From Isoetes taiwanensis (Eukaryota; Streptophyta; Lycopodiopsida; Isoetales; Isoetaceae), in assembly GCA_021234155.1 (NCBI GenBank), contig JAJEKV010000039.1, positions 5,562,745-5,626,744 of the forward strand: DNA of 64,000 bases, written 5' to 3'. Below are positions 47,750 to 60,352 of the stretch, piece by piece (the first letter of the stretch is position 1; each line of letters opens with the position of its first letter). The position numbers and the translations under genes are program-made. The notes beneath the pieces were generated by a model that saw nothing but the letters and a program-made list of their open reading frames with translations, had not been told where the DNA came from and made no database searches.

Positions 47750-49728
47750 TTAAAAATCTCTTCTTCTTCTTCTTCTTCTTCTTCTTCTTCTTCTTCTTCT
47801 TCTTCTTCTTCTTCTTCTTCTTCTTCTTCTTCTTCTTCTTCTTCTTCTTCTTCTTCTTCTTCTTCTTCTTCTTCTTCTTGATACATCTTCATCAGGGACT
47901 ACTTGATTATAGTAAAAACATTTTACAACACATATCCATCCCGGCGCTACCTGTGCCACAAATGGAAGGCACAATACCTAAAACATCATTTCCATAATAT
48001 TTCCATAATACTGTAACATCAATTCCACATTAGCATTTTAATACGTATATAGAGTTTTAGAATTCTACCAGTGTAACGTACAAAGTATAGAGTGTAAAGT
48101 ATTTTACATCCTTTTAGAAAGCATATCAATGTTCCTATTTCAAATCTCATATGAGCATTTAATTTTCAGAATTTCAGAAAATATATTGTTCACAAAGTAA
48201 TTACTGTTCATATAATTTCTAAATAGCAGCATCTTATTTTATTATATCATATGTCAACATACAAATTCCAGCACATTAATTTCCCAATATATATTATATC
48301 ATAGTTTAAAACATGTAGACCATTATCATAAACTATCTCTACATCTCAAAGTTTTTAACGAATAGCCATGCATTAATTTATGTAACAAAGTTTCATGAAG
48401 GAATCTAACTTATATCTTTCTTTCAATTATGACAGCTACAATCTCTCATCATATGCTGCCAATATTCTTAGTACCCCTCAGGATTTAGTTAGATCTCACC
48501 AAATGAAGTATGAGATCTGGATTTGTTGATCGTTTTTCCGTTGTATCATCTTCCCTTGTGGTAGCTTTTGTGTTGCCACCTTGTAAATTTGAAAGAACAG
48601 GAGATGGTGTCTCGGTTACCTGCACCCAAACAGACCAATATTAGCATGAAAATGGTAATAAGGAAAGGGGCGTCAGGTAAGCAATGAGACACTATGGCTC
48701 TTCGCCCTTCACCTATTCTTTTCAAAGAAGAATGGTGTATTATAAGCAAAATGAGCTCTAGAACTTACCATAAATCTTAGAAAAAGCACAAATTATCTAA
48801 AAGCTGCTTACACCAGCTTTTTAGTCTGGCATATTAGCATAAAATCAGCCAAATGGAAAGCATACAAGTCTTAACCTTGCAGCCATTAACCCAGCCAATA
48901 GCAAATCTCAAATGCAAGAGTGCTGGTTTCAGTAAAATAGAAAAATGTGTTCAAATGCAATAAATATTAGTGTATGGCTGCTTACCACAGTCATATCTTA
49001 TGTGAATCAACAATTAATAAAATAAGGTACATTATTCTAGGGCAATGTATCATCCTAAACCTGCCTAAAATGATCTGCCAACAAAACTTGTGAGCAAAAT
49101 ACTTGGTCACATTAGTTTATTTCCTACATTAGTTTATCCGATCTCATTAGATTCTACTCAAACACTTAGATAAGCATGTACAGCCGCCTTAAATAAGCAG
49201 ATGTCATAAACCATCTGGCTTTATGGCAAAAACCGGATGTATGCAGGCCATGTAAAGCTCAGATATTTCAACAAAATCGTCATCCAAAACTATGTATCAG
49301 GATGCAAGTTCAGAGAGCATGTTTCGTAAATATTTCTAGATAGACTTTTCATTTAAAAAATCATTTGTTTTATCATGAATCATTACCAAAAGTGGACTAC
49401 AAATTCAGATAAGCTATCCCCAAGTAAGCATAGTATGTATTCTAGAGCAAATATCGAGCAAATCTAAGATCTTACCATAAGAATAGCATCAAACCTATTC
49501 TTAGCCCATACAAGGCATCATTTTTTATCTCTGCTTTTGCATGAGTCATTACTAAACGAGACTACAAAAAACAGATAAGCTATAGGAACCCGGTTTTGGT
49601 CGCCCTCTTCCCCGGCCTCTTGCTTCGCTCGTTTCTTCATCATTATCATTCCATGCTTGTCTCATTGGAGGAGGGTTCACAAATTGTTGTACCCTCAAGC
49701 ACCAAGAAATATAAACACCTTTAGGCAT
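47750..49728 (-). pseudogene. Array gene, copy A1: three-exon model, stop codon lost
   Basis: Exon 1 (49,728-49,590) begins ATGCCTAAAGGTGTTTA (MPKGVY) but carries small indels that break its frame. Exon 2 (48,619-48,500, 120 nt) is intact (VTETPSPVLSNL..., 40 codons) between GTGCAG| and |GTGAGATCT. In exon 3 (from 47,977) a 30 bp deletion relative to A2 removes the stop codon, so the frame (LPFVAQVAPGWICV) runs through the CTT microsatellite as about 40 arginines before a stop. The protein is not recognised. The model is inferred from conservation with A2 and the B units. Confidence 0.5.
47757..47879. repeat. (CTT)n microsatellite, 123 bp
   Basis: About 41 CTT units lie at the left border of the tandem array. 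The apparent poly-Glu, poly-Arg and poly-Phe frames here come from this repeat. Confidence 0.95.
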
Positions 49729-49863
49729 TTTCGATCTTCCACAAATGACAAATGCGGTGCAAATACGTAGTAGCCGCTTCGGGTTGTATTTAGGGTATGC
49801 CCTAAACCTAAATATCCAAAACGAATTTTTGTCCTCAAAAGCCACATTTGTGCCATTACGCAT

Positions 49864-50590
49864 CTACTTGGTTATGTGAGAGACAATCAAAGCCATTCAA
49901 ATTGCCATAATCGATAATTTTGACACTTTTGGCTTTGCCCAAAATATTCTAAGGCATTTACCATATATCGATGCATTTAAACGCATTTAATGCCACCCAT
50001 CCATCTTAATTATGTGGCATGGCAAAATATCCCATCATATTTGAACAATATTTTGGAAGCCCTATAAGGTCCCGTAATTAAAAGCAACTTCGGCATCTTC
50101 AAATGGTGTTCCATTATCGTGAGTACTTTGGACCAACTTACAAGGTACATTGACGCCCATCTTTCAAATAATAAAGGTGCATGCATGCATAAGTTCTTAC
50201 TATAGGAAAAGTTTATTGTAATACCTCTTTATAAAAATTATGATCCATAAAGTCAATGAATATATTATAAGACTTAGAAGAAATATGCAACTTTTAAGAA
50301 ATTAGAGTATTAGCATATCATGAAAAAAGCTTGTAGAAATTTTTGCATCGATCAAATAATAACCTATTAACCATATGTTTATACCATTCTTGTGTGGCTC
50401 AAATTTATCCAACGAACCACTAAAGAACAACTTTTGGCAACTTCATTCTATAGTTGGCCCATGTGGACTATGTTTACACCATGTGAACCATGTGACATGG
50501 CATACATTAGACTAAAAAATTCATATAAAAGAGCACCCTTTGCACACCTTCCATAGGCATATCTAAATCATTGGAGCATTATCAAAAGAT
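49864..50590. other. Upstream region of array gene A1, nothing specific seen
   Basis: AT-rich sequence conserved with A2 (about 53,153-53,880). It would be the 5' flank or upstream introns of the minus-strand gene. No promoter motif stands out. Confidence 0.35.
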
Positions 50591-50593
50591 GAA

Positions 50594-50630
50594 GAATCTT
50601 CTTCTTCTTCTTCTTCTTCTTCTTCTTCTC
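50594..50630. repeat. (CTT)n microsatellite beside the A1 hairpin
   Basis: About ten CTT units precede 'cccacaatccctccctcagg'. The B units have a CTT run at the same place before 'cccacaaccctccctc'. Confidence 0.9.
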
Positions 50631-50646
50631 CCACAATCCCTCCCTC

Positions 50647-50715
50647 AGGATGTAGGATACCTCTTTTTATAAGGAAAGCAGGACCCCCCTTATAAAAAGA
50701 GGGGTCCTACTTCCT
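50647..50715. ncRNA. Intergenic hairpin, A-type (candidate structured RNA or cruciform)
   Basis: Arm 50,647-50,674 (ATACCTCTTTTTATAAGG at its inner end) pairs with 50,688-50,715 (CCTTATAAAAAGAGGGGTCC). 25 of 28 positions are complementary, with a 13-nt loop. At the same place the B units have a hairpin of different stem sequence. Function is unknown. Confidence 0.5.
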
Positions 50716-51203
50716 TACACCAGAAGAAAAAGGATTTATAGAATCCATTCAATTTGCAGTAATAGTAACGTTTGTATTTAGGTAGTATGAGGTGCAGTGG
50801 ACCAAATACCATATCCGCTGTAGCAGATAAATCAAAAACTAGCACAATAGACTAGTTCAAGACTTGACAAATTGTCAAGGTTTCATATTTGTGAGGTACA
50901 TGGGGCACAGTGGGCCCTAGGCACCAAAGACAACCTGGCTTGCATAAGAGATTCATTTAGCAGATAACTCCATCATGATATCAAAAAAGATTCTATTGCA
51001 GGATAACTCCATCAAGATATCAGAAGAGATAACTTCATCAATACATCAAAAAATAGAGCTATCTAAAACTTACCTAGGTACGACCAACCAATTGTGGATG
51101 CCAGATATCTCCAGCAAATGGAAGTCCCGATTTCTTCTTCGATACATCTTCATCAGGACTACTAACAGATTATAGTAAAAACATTTTACTACACCGCTTT
51201 CGT

Positions 51204-53016
51204 TCAAGACGAAGAATACCCAACACATATCCATCCTGGCGTTACCCAGGCCACAAATGGAAGGCACAATACCTAAAACATCATTTCCATAATATTTCCA
51301 TAATACTGTAACATCAATTCCACATTAGCATTTTAATACGTATATAGAGTTTTAGAATTCTACCAGTGTAACGTACAAAGTATAGAGTGTAAAGTATTTT
51401 ACATCCTTTTAGAAAGCATATCAATGTTCCTATTTCAAATCTCATATGAGCATTTAATTTTCGTAATTTCGTAAAATATATTGTTCACAAAGTAATTATC
51501 GCTCATATAATTTCTAAATAGCAAAGATCTTATTTTATTATATCATATGTCAACATACAAATTCCAAAGACATTAATTTCCCAATATATATTATATCATA
51601 GTTTAAAACATGTAGACCATTATCATAAACTATCTCTACATCTCAAAGTTTTTAACTAATAGCCATGCATTAATTTATGTAACAAAGTTTCATGAAGGAA
51701 TCTAACTTATATCTTTCTTTTTCAATTATGACAGCCTACAATCTCTCATCATATGTCGCCAATATTCTTAGTACCCCTCAGATTTAGTTAGATCTCACCA
51801 AATGAAGTATGAGATCCGGATTTGTTGATCGCTTTTCCGTTGTATCATCTTCCCTTGTGGTAGCTTTTGTGTTGCCACCTTGTAAATTTGAAAGAACAGA
51901 GATGGTGTCTCTTACACCGCACCCAAACGCATTCAATATTAGCATGAAAATGGTAATAAGGAGGGGGGCCGTAAGCAATGAGACACTATGGCTCTTCGCT
52001 TCTTCACCTATTCTTTTCAAAGAAGAATGGTGTATTATAAGCAAAATGAGCTCTAGAACTTACCATAAATCTTAGAAAAAGCACAAATTATCTAAAAGCT
52101 GCTTACACCAGCTTTTTAGTCTGGCATATTAGCATAAAATCAGCCAAATGGAAAGCATACAAGTCTTAACCTTGCAGCCATTAACCCAGCCAATAGCAAA
52201 TCTCAAATGCAAGAGTGCTGGTTTCAGTAAAATAGAAAAATGTGTTCAAATGCAATAAATATTAGTGTATGGCTGCTTACCACAGTCATATCTTATGTGA
52301 ATCAACAATTAATAAAATAAGGTACATTATTCTAGGGCAATGTATCATCCTAAACCTGCCTAAAATGATCTGCCAACAAAACTTGTGAGCAAAATACTTG
52401 GTCACATTAGTTTATTTCCTACATTAGTTTATCCGATCTCATTAGATTCTACTCAAACACTTAGATAAGCATGTACAGCCGCCTTAAATAAGCAGATGTC
52501 ATAAACCATCTGGCTTTATGGCAAAAACCGGATGTATGCAGGCCATGTAAAGCTCAGATATTTCAACAAAATCGTCATCCAAAACTATGTATCAGGATGC
52601 AAGTTTCTGTAGCATGTTTCAGAAATATTTCTAGATAGACTTTTCACGAAAAAATCATTTGTTTTATCATGAATCATTACCAAAAGTGGACTACAAATTC
52701 AGATAAGCTATCCCTGTTAAGCATAGTATGTATTCTAGAGCAAATATCAGAGCAAATCGGCATCTTACCATAAGAATAGCATCAAACCTATTCTTAGCCC
52801 ATACAAGGCATCATTTTTATCTCTGTTTTTGCATGAGTCATTACTAAACGTAGACTACAAAAACAGATAAGCTATAGGAACCTGGTTTTGGTCGCTCCTC
52901 TTCCTGGCCTCTTGCTTCGTTCGTTCTTCATCATTATCATTCCATGCTTGTCTCATTGGAGGAGGGTTCACAGCTCGTTGTACCCTGCTACCGCAAATAT
53001 AAACACCTTTAGGCAT
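51204..53016 (-). CDS. Array gene, copy A2: predicted three-exon gene, unknown function
   Basis: Exon 1 (53,016-52,882, 45 codons) starts MPKGVYICGSRVQRAVNPPP and ends RKRSDQNQ at CAG|GTTCCTATAG. Exon 2 (from about 51,914 to 51,799) matches A1 exon 2 (120 nt) but its acceptor region reads 'caccgcaccc' where A1 has 'cctgcaccc', probably a sequence error. Exon 3 (51,272-51,204) starts after TTTTAG| and gives FVAWVTPGWICVGYSSS then TGA. The B units end at the homologous TGA. The product would be about 107 residues and hydrophilic apart from its Trp-rich end. No family was recognised. The start is chosen because upstream frames of A and B do not agree. Confidence 0.5.
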
Positions 53017-53887
53017 TTCGGATCTTCCACAAACAGACAGCGGCGGTGCAAATACAGAGTAGCCGCTTCGAAGTTGTATTTAGGGTATGCCCTAAACCTA
53101 AATATCCAAAACGAATTTTTTGTCCTCAAAAAGCCACATTTGTGCCATTACGCATCTACTTGGTTATGTGAGAGACAATCAAAGCCATTCAAATTGCCAT
53201 AATCAGATAATTTCGGACACTTTTGGCTTTGCCCAAAATATTCTAAGGCATTTACCATATATCGATGCATTTAAACGCATTTAATGCCACCGTCCATCTT
53301 AATTATGTGGCATGGCAAAATATCCCATCATATTTGAACAATATTTTGGAAGCCCTATAAGGTCCCGTAATTAAAAGCAACTTCGGCATCTTCAAATGGT
53401 GTTCCATTATCGTGAGTACTTTGGACCAACTTACAAGGTACATTGACGCCCATCTTTCAAATAATAAAGGTGCATGCATGCATAAGTTCTTACTATAGGA
53501 AAAGTTTATTGTAATACCTCTTTATAAAAATTATGATCCATAAAGTCAATGAATATATTATAAGACTTAGAAGAAATATGCAACTTTTAAGAAATTAGAG
53601 TATTAGCATATCATGAAAAAAGCTTGTAGAAATTTTTGCATCGATCAAATAATAACCTATTAACCATATGTTTATACCATTCTTGTGTGGCTCAAATTTA
53701 TCCAACGAACCACTAAAGAACAACTTTTGGCAACTTCATTCTATAGTTGGCCCATGTGGACTATGTTTACACCATGTGAACCATGTGACATGGCATACAT
53801 TAGACTAAAAAATTCATATAAAAGAGCACCCTTTGCACACCTTCCATAGGCATATCTAAATCATTGGAGCATTATCAAAAGATGAAG

Positions 53888-53962
53888 AATCTTCTTCTTC
53901 TTCTTCTTCTTCTTCTTCTTCTTCTTCTTCTTCTTCTTCTTCTTCGTTTTCTTCTTCTTCTT
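53888..53962. repeat. (CTT)n microsatellite at the A2-B1 junction
   Basis: A CTT run with one 'gtttt' interruption joins the A2 internal CTT position to the B1 start (ttcttatttacatttac). It is the likely crossover site that deleted the end of A2. Confidence 0.9.
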
Positions 53963-54024
53963 CTTATTTACATTTACATCTAGACTTACACTATAAATGC
54001 ATAAATACAAACTTACAGTTCCGT

Positions 54025-55859
54025 TCAAGATGTAAACTTTTCCCATATATCCATCAAGGGTAAAACCCAAGCCACAGCAATAAGGTAACCTTTACATGGA
54101 TGGAGAAATAAATATATGTAGCAGAATTCTAACTTTAGTCATATTGTTTGCCATTGAATGTAATCGATCTAAGGTGAACATATGCAACATAAACCTTGAA
54201 TGTAGACTAATTTCAGTTGTATAAAGTCAAATATGAGTAAATTTTATATATCATATCCAAGTACAAGATGTAAGCATATTTATAACAGATCAAAAAGTAG
54301 AATTAAGATGATAAACTTGTACAGTATTTCCATAAAGATAGAAATTCAGATTGTATTCATATAAGCATATATTATGTACTTTCAACAATGTAGAAATTCA
54401 GAATTAATCAACTACGCATGTACTTCTGTCTTTTGATAAAACCTTCTCTTTTTCAGATACTACGCTTCCATTATATGCTATTTCTGACTATGTTCTTTAT
54501 CCATATCAGAAATAAGGTAGAATCACCCAATTTTACCGGAAATCAGCATTTGTTGAGCTTGATTTCATTGTAAAATCTTCTATTTTGGTTGCCTTCATGC
54601 TGCAACCATGTAACTTTGAAAAGACAGGAGATAGAGTCTCGGTTACCTGCACCCAAACAGACCAATATTAGCATAAAAATGGTAATAAGGAAAGGGGGCG
54701 GTAAGCAATGAGACACTACGGCTCTTCGCCCTTCACCTATTCTTTCCAATGTAGAATAGTTTAGAATAAGCAAAATGAGCTCACAAACTTATAACAAGAA
54801 CGAAAGAATATTTACTCCATTTATACGATATTATTGCTGCTTACATCAGCAATATCGCATGCCGAATTTAAAATGCAACATACAAGAGCATTAGTGTCCG
54901 GCACAACACATCAATTGTGTTTTCTTAAGTTAATCTGATATTTGTATGAAAGACTATCTAAGCTTATCCTCATGCCTTTCATTCTATGTCCTGCAAGCAT
55001 AAATTTCAACAATGACATCATCTTAAAGCAGAGAACAAGCCCAAATAAGATTTAAAGACAAGTACTATTTTTTCAGCAAGATCATCTAAGGATGAATAAA
55101 TTCCTGGTTTAGAATACCATGCACAAGTTCTCGCCCATCTATGGATTCCAAAAGTCTATCATGAGACTAAGCATTTGTATCTTAAGTTTAAAGCATTAGG
55201 CTCTAGATCTTACTGCAGAAAGTTTCCCATGGACTATATTACCCTATCTACATGACAAAGAGCACATGGCGGCCTGCAACACCAGATCCCTAGCCATGCA
55301 TATGGGGCGAATCCTAAACACATGAAGTCAGTAATGTATTTGTCCAGCAAAACCATATCACTTAACTCCTTGTAAAGAGGTACATCAGTTTCAAAACAAT
55401 AAAGGCTAATACCTATTAGCAAATCTGGCTATGCCATATAGCAGCAAGCTCACAAAAGTAATCATATCAGGCTATGGAGTTTAAAAGAATATAATCATAT
55501 CAGGCTATGGAGTTTACAGAATGCCAATTTCAGAGATAACAACGAATACCCATTTACATCAGAGCATTTTTTAATCTGTATCATTCCCCTTTTTTAAAAA
55601 AAAGAAGAAGCAATAATGCATTAATCATGAACACCCATTAATCAGGAAAAATAGCATCGTCTCTATTCTTAGCCCTGTTTATGCATGAATCTTTACTCTA
55701 AAAATAAACATGAAGGACCTGGATTTGGTCGCTCCCAGACTTAGCGTCCGTCCCCATACTCATTTGCTTGCCTCCATTATTTTTCCTTGAAGTTCTTTCA
55801 GGCGGAGAGTTCCCAGCACGATGTGCATTGCTTCCAAGAATGTAAACACCCTTAGGCAT
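54025..55859 (-). CDS. Array gene, copy B1: predicted three-exon gene, probably disrupted as sequenced
   Basis: Exon 1 (55,859-55,719, 47 codons) starts MPKGVYILGSNAHRAGNSPP and ends SGSDQIQ before CAG|GTCC. Exon 2 (54,646-54,527) begins VTETLSPVFSKLHGCSMKAT. Near its end it reads CCGGTAAAA where B2 and B3 read CCAGCCAAAA, which creates a stop (TAA); the change sits at a CAG site and may be an error. Exon 3 (54,089-54,025) gives YLIAVAWVLPLMDIWEKFTS then TGA. Gene order and splice sites match the other copies. Function unknown. Confidence 0.5.
54090..54526 (-). other. Intron 2 of array gene B1
   Basis: This AT-rich interval lies between exons 2 and 3. On the minus strand it begins GTGATTCTAC, where other units have GTGAGATCT, and ends near TGTAAAG|G. 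No other feature was seen. Confidence 0.4.
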
Positions 55860-56838
55860 TTCGTCTCTCCAACAGTAGAATCGGCAATGAAGAAACAGAG
55901 AGTCTGCACTAGAATCGGAGATCAAGAAACAGAGAGTCTGCACTAAAGTAGCCCTCAGATAATTGGTAGACCCTAATATCCACATTTTCGTCCATATCTT
56001 CATTTCTAGGGTATGCATCAATGCATTCAATGCCACCGTCATCCCTTTTATTATTTTCGGTGCCAAGGCAAAAAAATATATACTAGCATCTTTGAGCCAT
56101 ATTTTCCAAACCTCTTATGGCCCGTAAATAAAAGGCCACTTCTACACCTTAAAAGGAATTTGGTCTATTAGAAGGTAACTTGCCATACAAATCCCACTTG
56201 CAAGTTCCACCACATGTCTAAGCATCAAAAAAAACTAAAGGCCAAGATGACGCCACTAAAATAAAATTCCTTACATGAATTTTCATCAAGATCGTCCTTT
56301 TGATGGTAATAAAAACTTCACTTGTCTCATCATAATTAGATAGTACCATACCTATAGCCATTGCAATGGTCAATTCTTCACTATTAGTGCATCTTCGTAA
56401 GCAGTTGAAAACATACAATCAAATGTCCCCAAAGTCGCTTTCAAAGGACCATTCACACTTTTAAGTGCATAGCCAAGTGTGGCAATTTCAAATGTCCCTT
56501 AAACACATTACATTTTTTCTTTTCCAAGGACCCAACACATATTTATGTGTATAGTCCTTTAGGCCAAAGCCTTATTTGTCACGAGGTACATACAACCACT
56601 ATTTTCATAAAGACCATATGTGGCCCATATGCATGGTCTCATAGTTCACATCGTCCACTTTCTACCATAAGTTCCATAATTATATCTCAAAGGTTCACAC
56701 CCATTGTATCTTTGTAGCCAATGTTTGGATGTACCATAAATCTGGCATTACCCTCTTGAAAACATGCCAACCCCGGCTTACCATAGGCCAATTAGTCTCC
56801 TGTTATTTTGGCTGTCCCAATTATTTCAGAAAAATTGT

Positions 56839-56874
56839 TATTTCTTCTTCTTCTTCTTCTTCTTCTTCTTCTTC
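56839..56874. repeat. (CTT)n microsatellite, B1
   Basis: About twelve CTT units lie directly before 'cgcccacaaccctccctc'. Equivalent runs are at 60,301-60,335 and 63,772-63,806. Confidence 0.9.
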
Positions 56875-56892
56875 GCCCACAACCCTCCCTCA

Positions 56893-56966
56893 GGTAGTGG
56901 GGAACTTCTTCTCATGGAATGTAAGGTGTAGGACCCCCCTTCCATGGGAAGAAGGGCCCTACTACC
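56893..56966. ncRNA. Intergenic hairpin, B-type, B1 version
   Basis: Arm 56,893-56,919 (GGTAGTGGGGAACTTCTTCT...) pairs with 56,940-56,966 (...AAGAAGGGCCCTACTACC) at 23 of 27 positions plus two G:U on the plus strand; the loop is 20 nt. The left arm differs at several sites from B2 and B3, while the right arm is identical. Confidence 0.5.
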
Positions 56967-57480
56967 TTACTGCCAAGAATCATACTTATTAGACTGATTT
57001 ATTTCAGCAGATTATAAAGCATTGTTGGATATGGCATAAAATGCCAATCCAAGTATATTTTGAAATAGGATTAGCATAATAGACCAATCCCAGTATCTTT
57101 TGAAGTAGGACAAGGCCCGCAGGGCCAATATCCATATATTTTAATGTATGATACGGCACATTGGGCCGATATCCATATAATTCAAATAATTCAAATAAGA
57201 GAACTTAAAGGCACAATAGGCCACCCACCAGAATGTGGTAGTTCCCATTTCATCCAAAAGGCATAATATTCATGCCAGCATGATCTGCAAGAGAAGCATT
57301 TGTTATATATCACAACCCTATAAAGGCATAGTGATCCATGTAGATAATCAACCATGTAAAGTGTAAAGTGTAGCTGTGCTAGTTAGAAGACTCTAACTAA
57401 TGGAAGTCACATTTTCTTCTTATTCACATTTACATCTAGACTTACACTATAAATGCATAAATACAAACTTACAGTTCCGT

Positions 57481-59321
57481 TCAAGATGTAAACTTTTCCC
57501 ATATATCCATCAAGGGTAAAACCCAAGCCACAGCAATAAGGTAATCTTTACATGGTTGGAGAAATGAATATATGTAGCAGAATTATAACTTTATTCAAAT
57601 TATTTGCCTTTGAATGTATCAATCTAAATGGTGAATTTATGCAATATAAACATTGAATGTGGAATAATTTCAGCAGTATAAAGTCAAATATAAGTAAATT
57701 GTATATCATGTTCAGGTACAAGATGTAAGCGTATTTATAACAGATCAAAAAGTAGAATTAAGTTGATAACTTTGTACAATATTTCCATGAAGATAGAAAT
57801 TCAGATAGTATTCATATAAGCATATAATATGTACTTTCAACAATATAGAAATTCAGAAATATTCAACTACTCATGTATTTCTGTCCTTTAAGAAACTAGC
57901 TCTTTTTCAGACTCTACGCTTCCATTATATGCTTTTTTCTGACTATGTTCTTTATACATATCAGAAATTAGGTAGATCTCACCCAATTTTGGCTGGAAAT
58001 CAGAATTTGTTGAGCGTGATTTCCATGTAAAATCTTCTATTTTGGTTGCCTTCATGCTGCAACCATGTAACTTTGAAAAGACAGGAGATAGAGTCTCGGT
58101 TACCTGCACCCAAACATACCAATATTAGCATAAAAATAGTAATAAGGAAAGGGGCGTCAGGTAAGCAATGAGACACTATGGCTCTTCGCCCTTCACCTAT
58201 TCTTTCCAATGTAGAATAGTTTAGAATAAGAAAAATGAGCTCACAAACTTATAATCAAGAATAGAATGTTAAATACCATTTATACTATATTATTGCTGCT
58301 TATATCAGCAATATCTCATGCCAAATCAGACGAAAATCCAACAACAAGAGCATAAGTATTTGGAACAAGACATCAATTGTCTTTTCTTAAGTTAATTAGA
58401 TATCTGTATGAGAGACTATCTAAGCTTATCCTTATGCCTTTCATTCTATATCTAGCAAGCATAAATTTTAGCAATGACAACTACTTAAGGCAGTGAACAA
58501 GACCAAATAAGATCTGAAGACAAGTACTATTTTTCAGCAAATCATCTGGGAATCATTAAATCCCTAGTTTAGAATACCATGCACAAGTTCTGGCCCACAT
58601 ATGGATTACAAAAGTCTATCATGAGACTAAGCATTTGTATCTTAAGTTTAAAGCATTAGGCTCTAGATCTTACTGCAGAAAGTTTCCTGGCGGACTATAT
58701 TACCCTATCTACATGACAAAGAGCACATGGCGGCCTGCAACACCAGCATCCCTAGCCATGCATATGGGGCGAATCCTAAACACATGAAGTCAGTAATGTA
58801 TTTGTCCAGCAAAACCATATCACTTAACTCCTTGTAAAGAGGTACATCAGTTTCAAAACAATAAAGGCTAATACCTATTAGCAAATCTGGCTATGCCATA
58901 TAGCAGCAAGCTCACAAAAGTAATCATATCAGGCTATGGAGTTTAAAAGAATATAATCATATCAGGCTATGGAGTTTACAGAATGCCAATTTCAGAGATA
59001 ACAACGAATACCCATTTACATCAGAGCATTTTTTAATCTGTATCATTCCCCTTTTTTAAAAAAAAGAAGAAGCAATAATGCATTAATCATGAACACCCAT
59101 TAATCAGGAAAAATAGCATCGTCTCTATTCTTAGCCCTGTTTATGCATGAATCTTTACTCTAAAAATAAACATGAAGGACCTGGATTTGGTCGCTCCCAG
59201 ACTTAGCGTCCGTCCCCATACTCATTTGCTTGCCTCCATTATTTTTCCTTGAAGTTCTTTCAGGCGGAGAGTTCCCAGCACGATGTGCATTGCTTCCAAG
59301 AATGTAAACACCCTTAGGCAT
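57481..59321 (-). CDS. Array gene, copy B2: predicted three-exon gene, intact model
   Basis: Exon 1 is 59,321-59,181 (47 codons, MPKGVYILGS ... SGSDQIQ). Exon 2 is 58,103-57,983 (121 nt, VTETLSPVFSKLHG ... NSDFQPKLG) between GTGCAG| and |GTGAGATCT. Exon 3 is 57,545-57,481 and ends IWEKFTS-TGA. The joined frame is open over about 109 residues. The protein is rich in Ser, Lys and Gly, with no signal peptide or clear membrane span. Its homology was not recognised. Support comes from A/B conservation of frame, splice sites and stop. Confidence 0.55.
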
Positions 59322-60300
59322 TTCGTCTCTCCAACAGTAGAATCGGCACTGAAGAAACAGAGAGTCTGCACTAGAATCGGCACTGAAGAAACAGAGAGTC
59401 TGCACTAAAGTAGCCCCTCAGATAATTGGTAGACCCTAATATCCACATTTTCGTCCATATCTTCATTTCTAGGGTATGCATCAATGCATTCAATGCCACC
59501 GTCATCCCTTTTATTATTTTCGGTGCCAAGGCAAAAATATATACTAGCATCTTTGAGCCATATTTTCCAAACCTCTTATGGCCCGTAAATAAAAGGCCAC
59601 TTCTACACCTTAAAAGGAATTTGGTCTATTAGAAGGTAACTTGCCATGCAAATCCCACTTGCAAGTTCCACCACATGTCTAGCATGCATAAAGTAAACTA
59701 AAGGTGCATGCATGCCACTAAAATCTAATTCCTTATGAATTTTGTCAGTATCGTCCTTTTGATGGTAATAAAAAACTTCACTTGTCTCATCATAATTAGA
59801 TAGTACCATACCTATAGCCATTGCAATGGTCAATTCTTCACTATTAGTGCATCTTCGTAAGCAGTTGAAAACATACAATCAAATGTCCCCCAAAGTCGCT
59901 TTCAAAGGACCATTCACACTTTTAAGTGCATAGCCAAGTGTGGCAATTTCAAATGTCCCTTAAACACATTACATTTTTCTTTTCCAAGGACCCAACACAT
60001 ATTTATGTGTATAGTCCTTTAGGCCAAAGCCTTATTTGTCACGAGGTACATACAACCACTATTTTCATAAAGACCATATGTGGCCCATATGCATGGTCTC
60101 ATAGTTCACATCGTCCACTTTCTACCATAAGTTCCATAATTATATCTCAAAGGTTCACACCCATTGTATCTTTGTAGCCAATGTTTGGATGTACCATAAA
60201 TCTGGCATTACCCTCTTGAAAACATGCCAACCCCGGCTTACCATAGGCCAATTAGTCTCCTGTTATTTTGGCTGTCCCAATTATTTCAGAAAAATTGTTA

Positions 60301-60335
60301 TTTCTTCTTCTTCTTCTTCTTCTTCTTCTTCTTCG
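60301..60335. repeat. (CTT)n microsatellite, B2
   Basis: A CTT run lies just upstream of the B2 hairpin, as in the other units. Confidence 0.9.
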
Positions 60336-60352
60336 CCCACAACCCTCCCTCG

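Larger units (their letters stand above)
47880..51140. repeat. Tandem array unit A1 (3,261 bp)
   Basis: This is the first of five tandem units. It aligns with A2 over most of its length, and in blocks with the B units. It starts at 'gatacatcttcatcagg' after the CTT run and contains a three-exon gene model, a second CTT run (50,594-50,630) and an intergenic hairpin (50,647-50,715). The end portion 50,716-51,140 has no counterpart in A2. Confidence 0.92.
51141..53962. repeat. Tandem array unit A2 (right end lost)
   Basis: This unit aligns with A1 from 'gatacatcttcatcagg' to the CTT run at 53,888. It lacks the hairpin and the last ~500 bp of the A unit; the CTT run passes directly into the start of unit B1. 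It keeps 30 bp (near 51,195-51,225) that A1 has lost. Confidence 0.92.
53963..57415. repeat. Tandem array unit B1 (~3,456 bp)
   Basis: This unit starts at 'catttacatctagactt' (53,971), which recurs at 57,427 and 60,894. It contains the gene model, a CTT run (56,839-56,874) and the B-type hairpin. It matches B3 in the 54.6-55.2 kb interval better than B2 does. Confidence 0.93.

Noticed and set aside
47647-47997. Poly-Glu, poly-Arg and poly-Phe frames over the CTT run as independent genes
   Set aside because: They are the microsatellite read in different frames. Only the read-through from array gene A1 is of interest.
55234-55422. 62-codon minus frame inside intron 1 of array gene B1
   Set aside because: It has no counterpart in the A units and lies within a predicted intron.
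56729-56992. Plus-strand 87-codon frame with poly-Ser, repeated in B2 and B3
   Set aside because: It is conserved only because the units are near-identical; it crosses the CTT run and hairpin and is absent from the A units.
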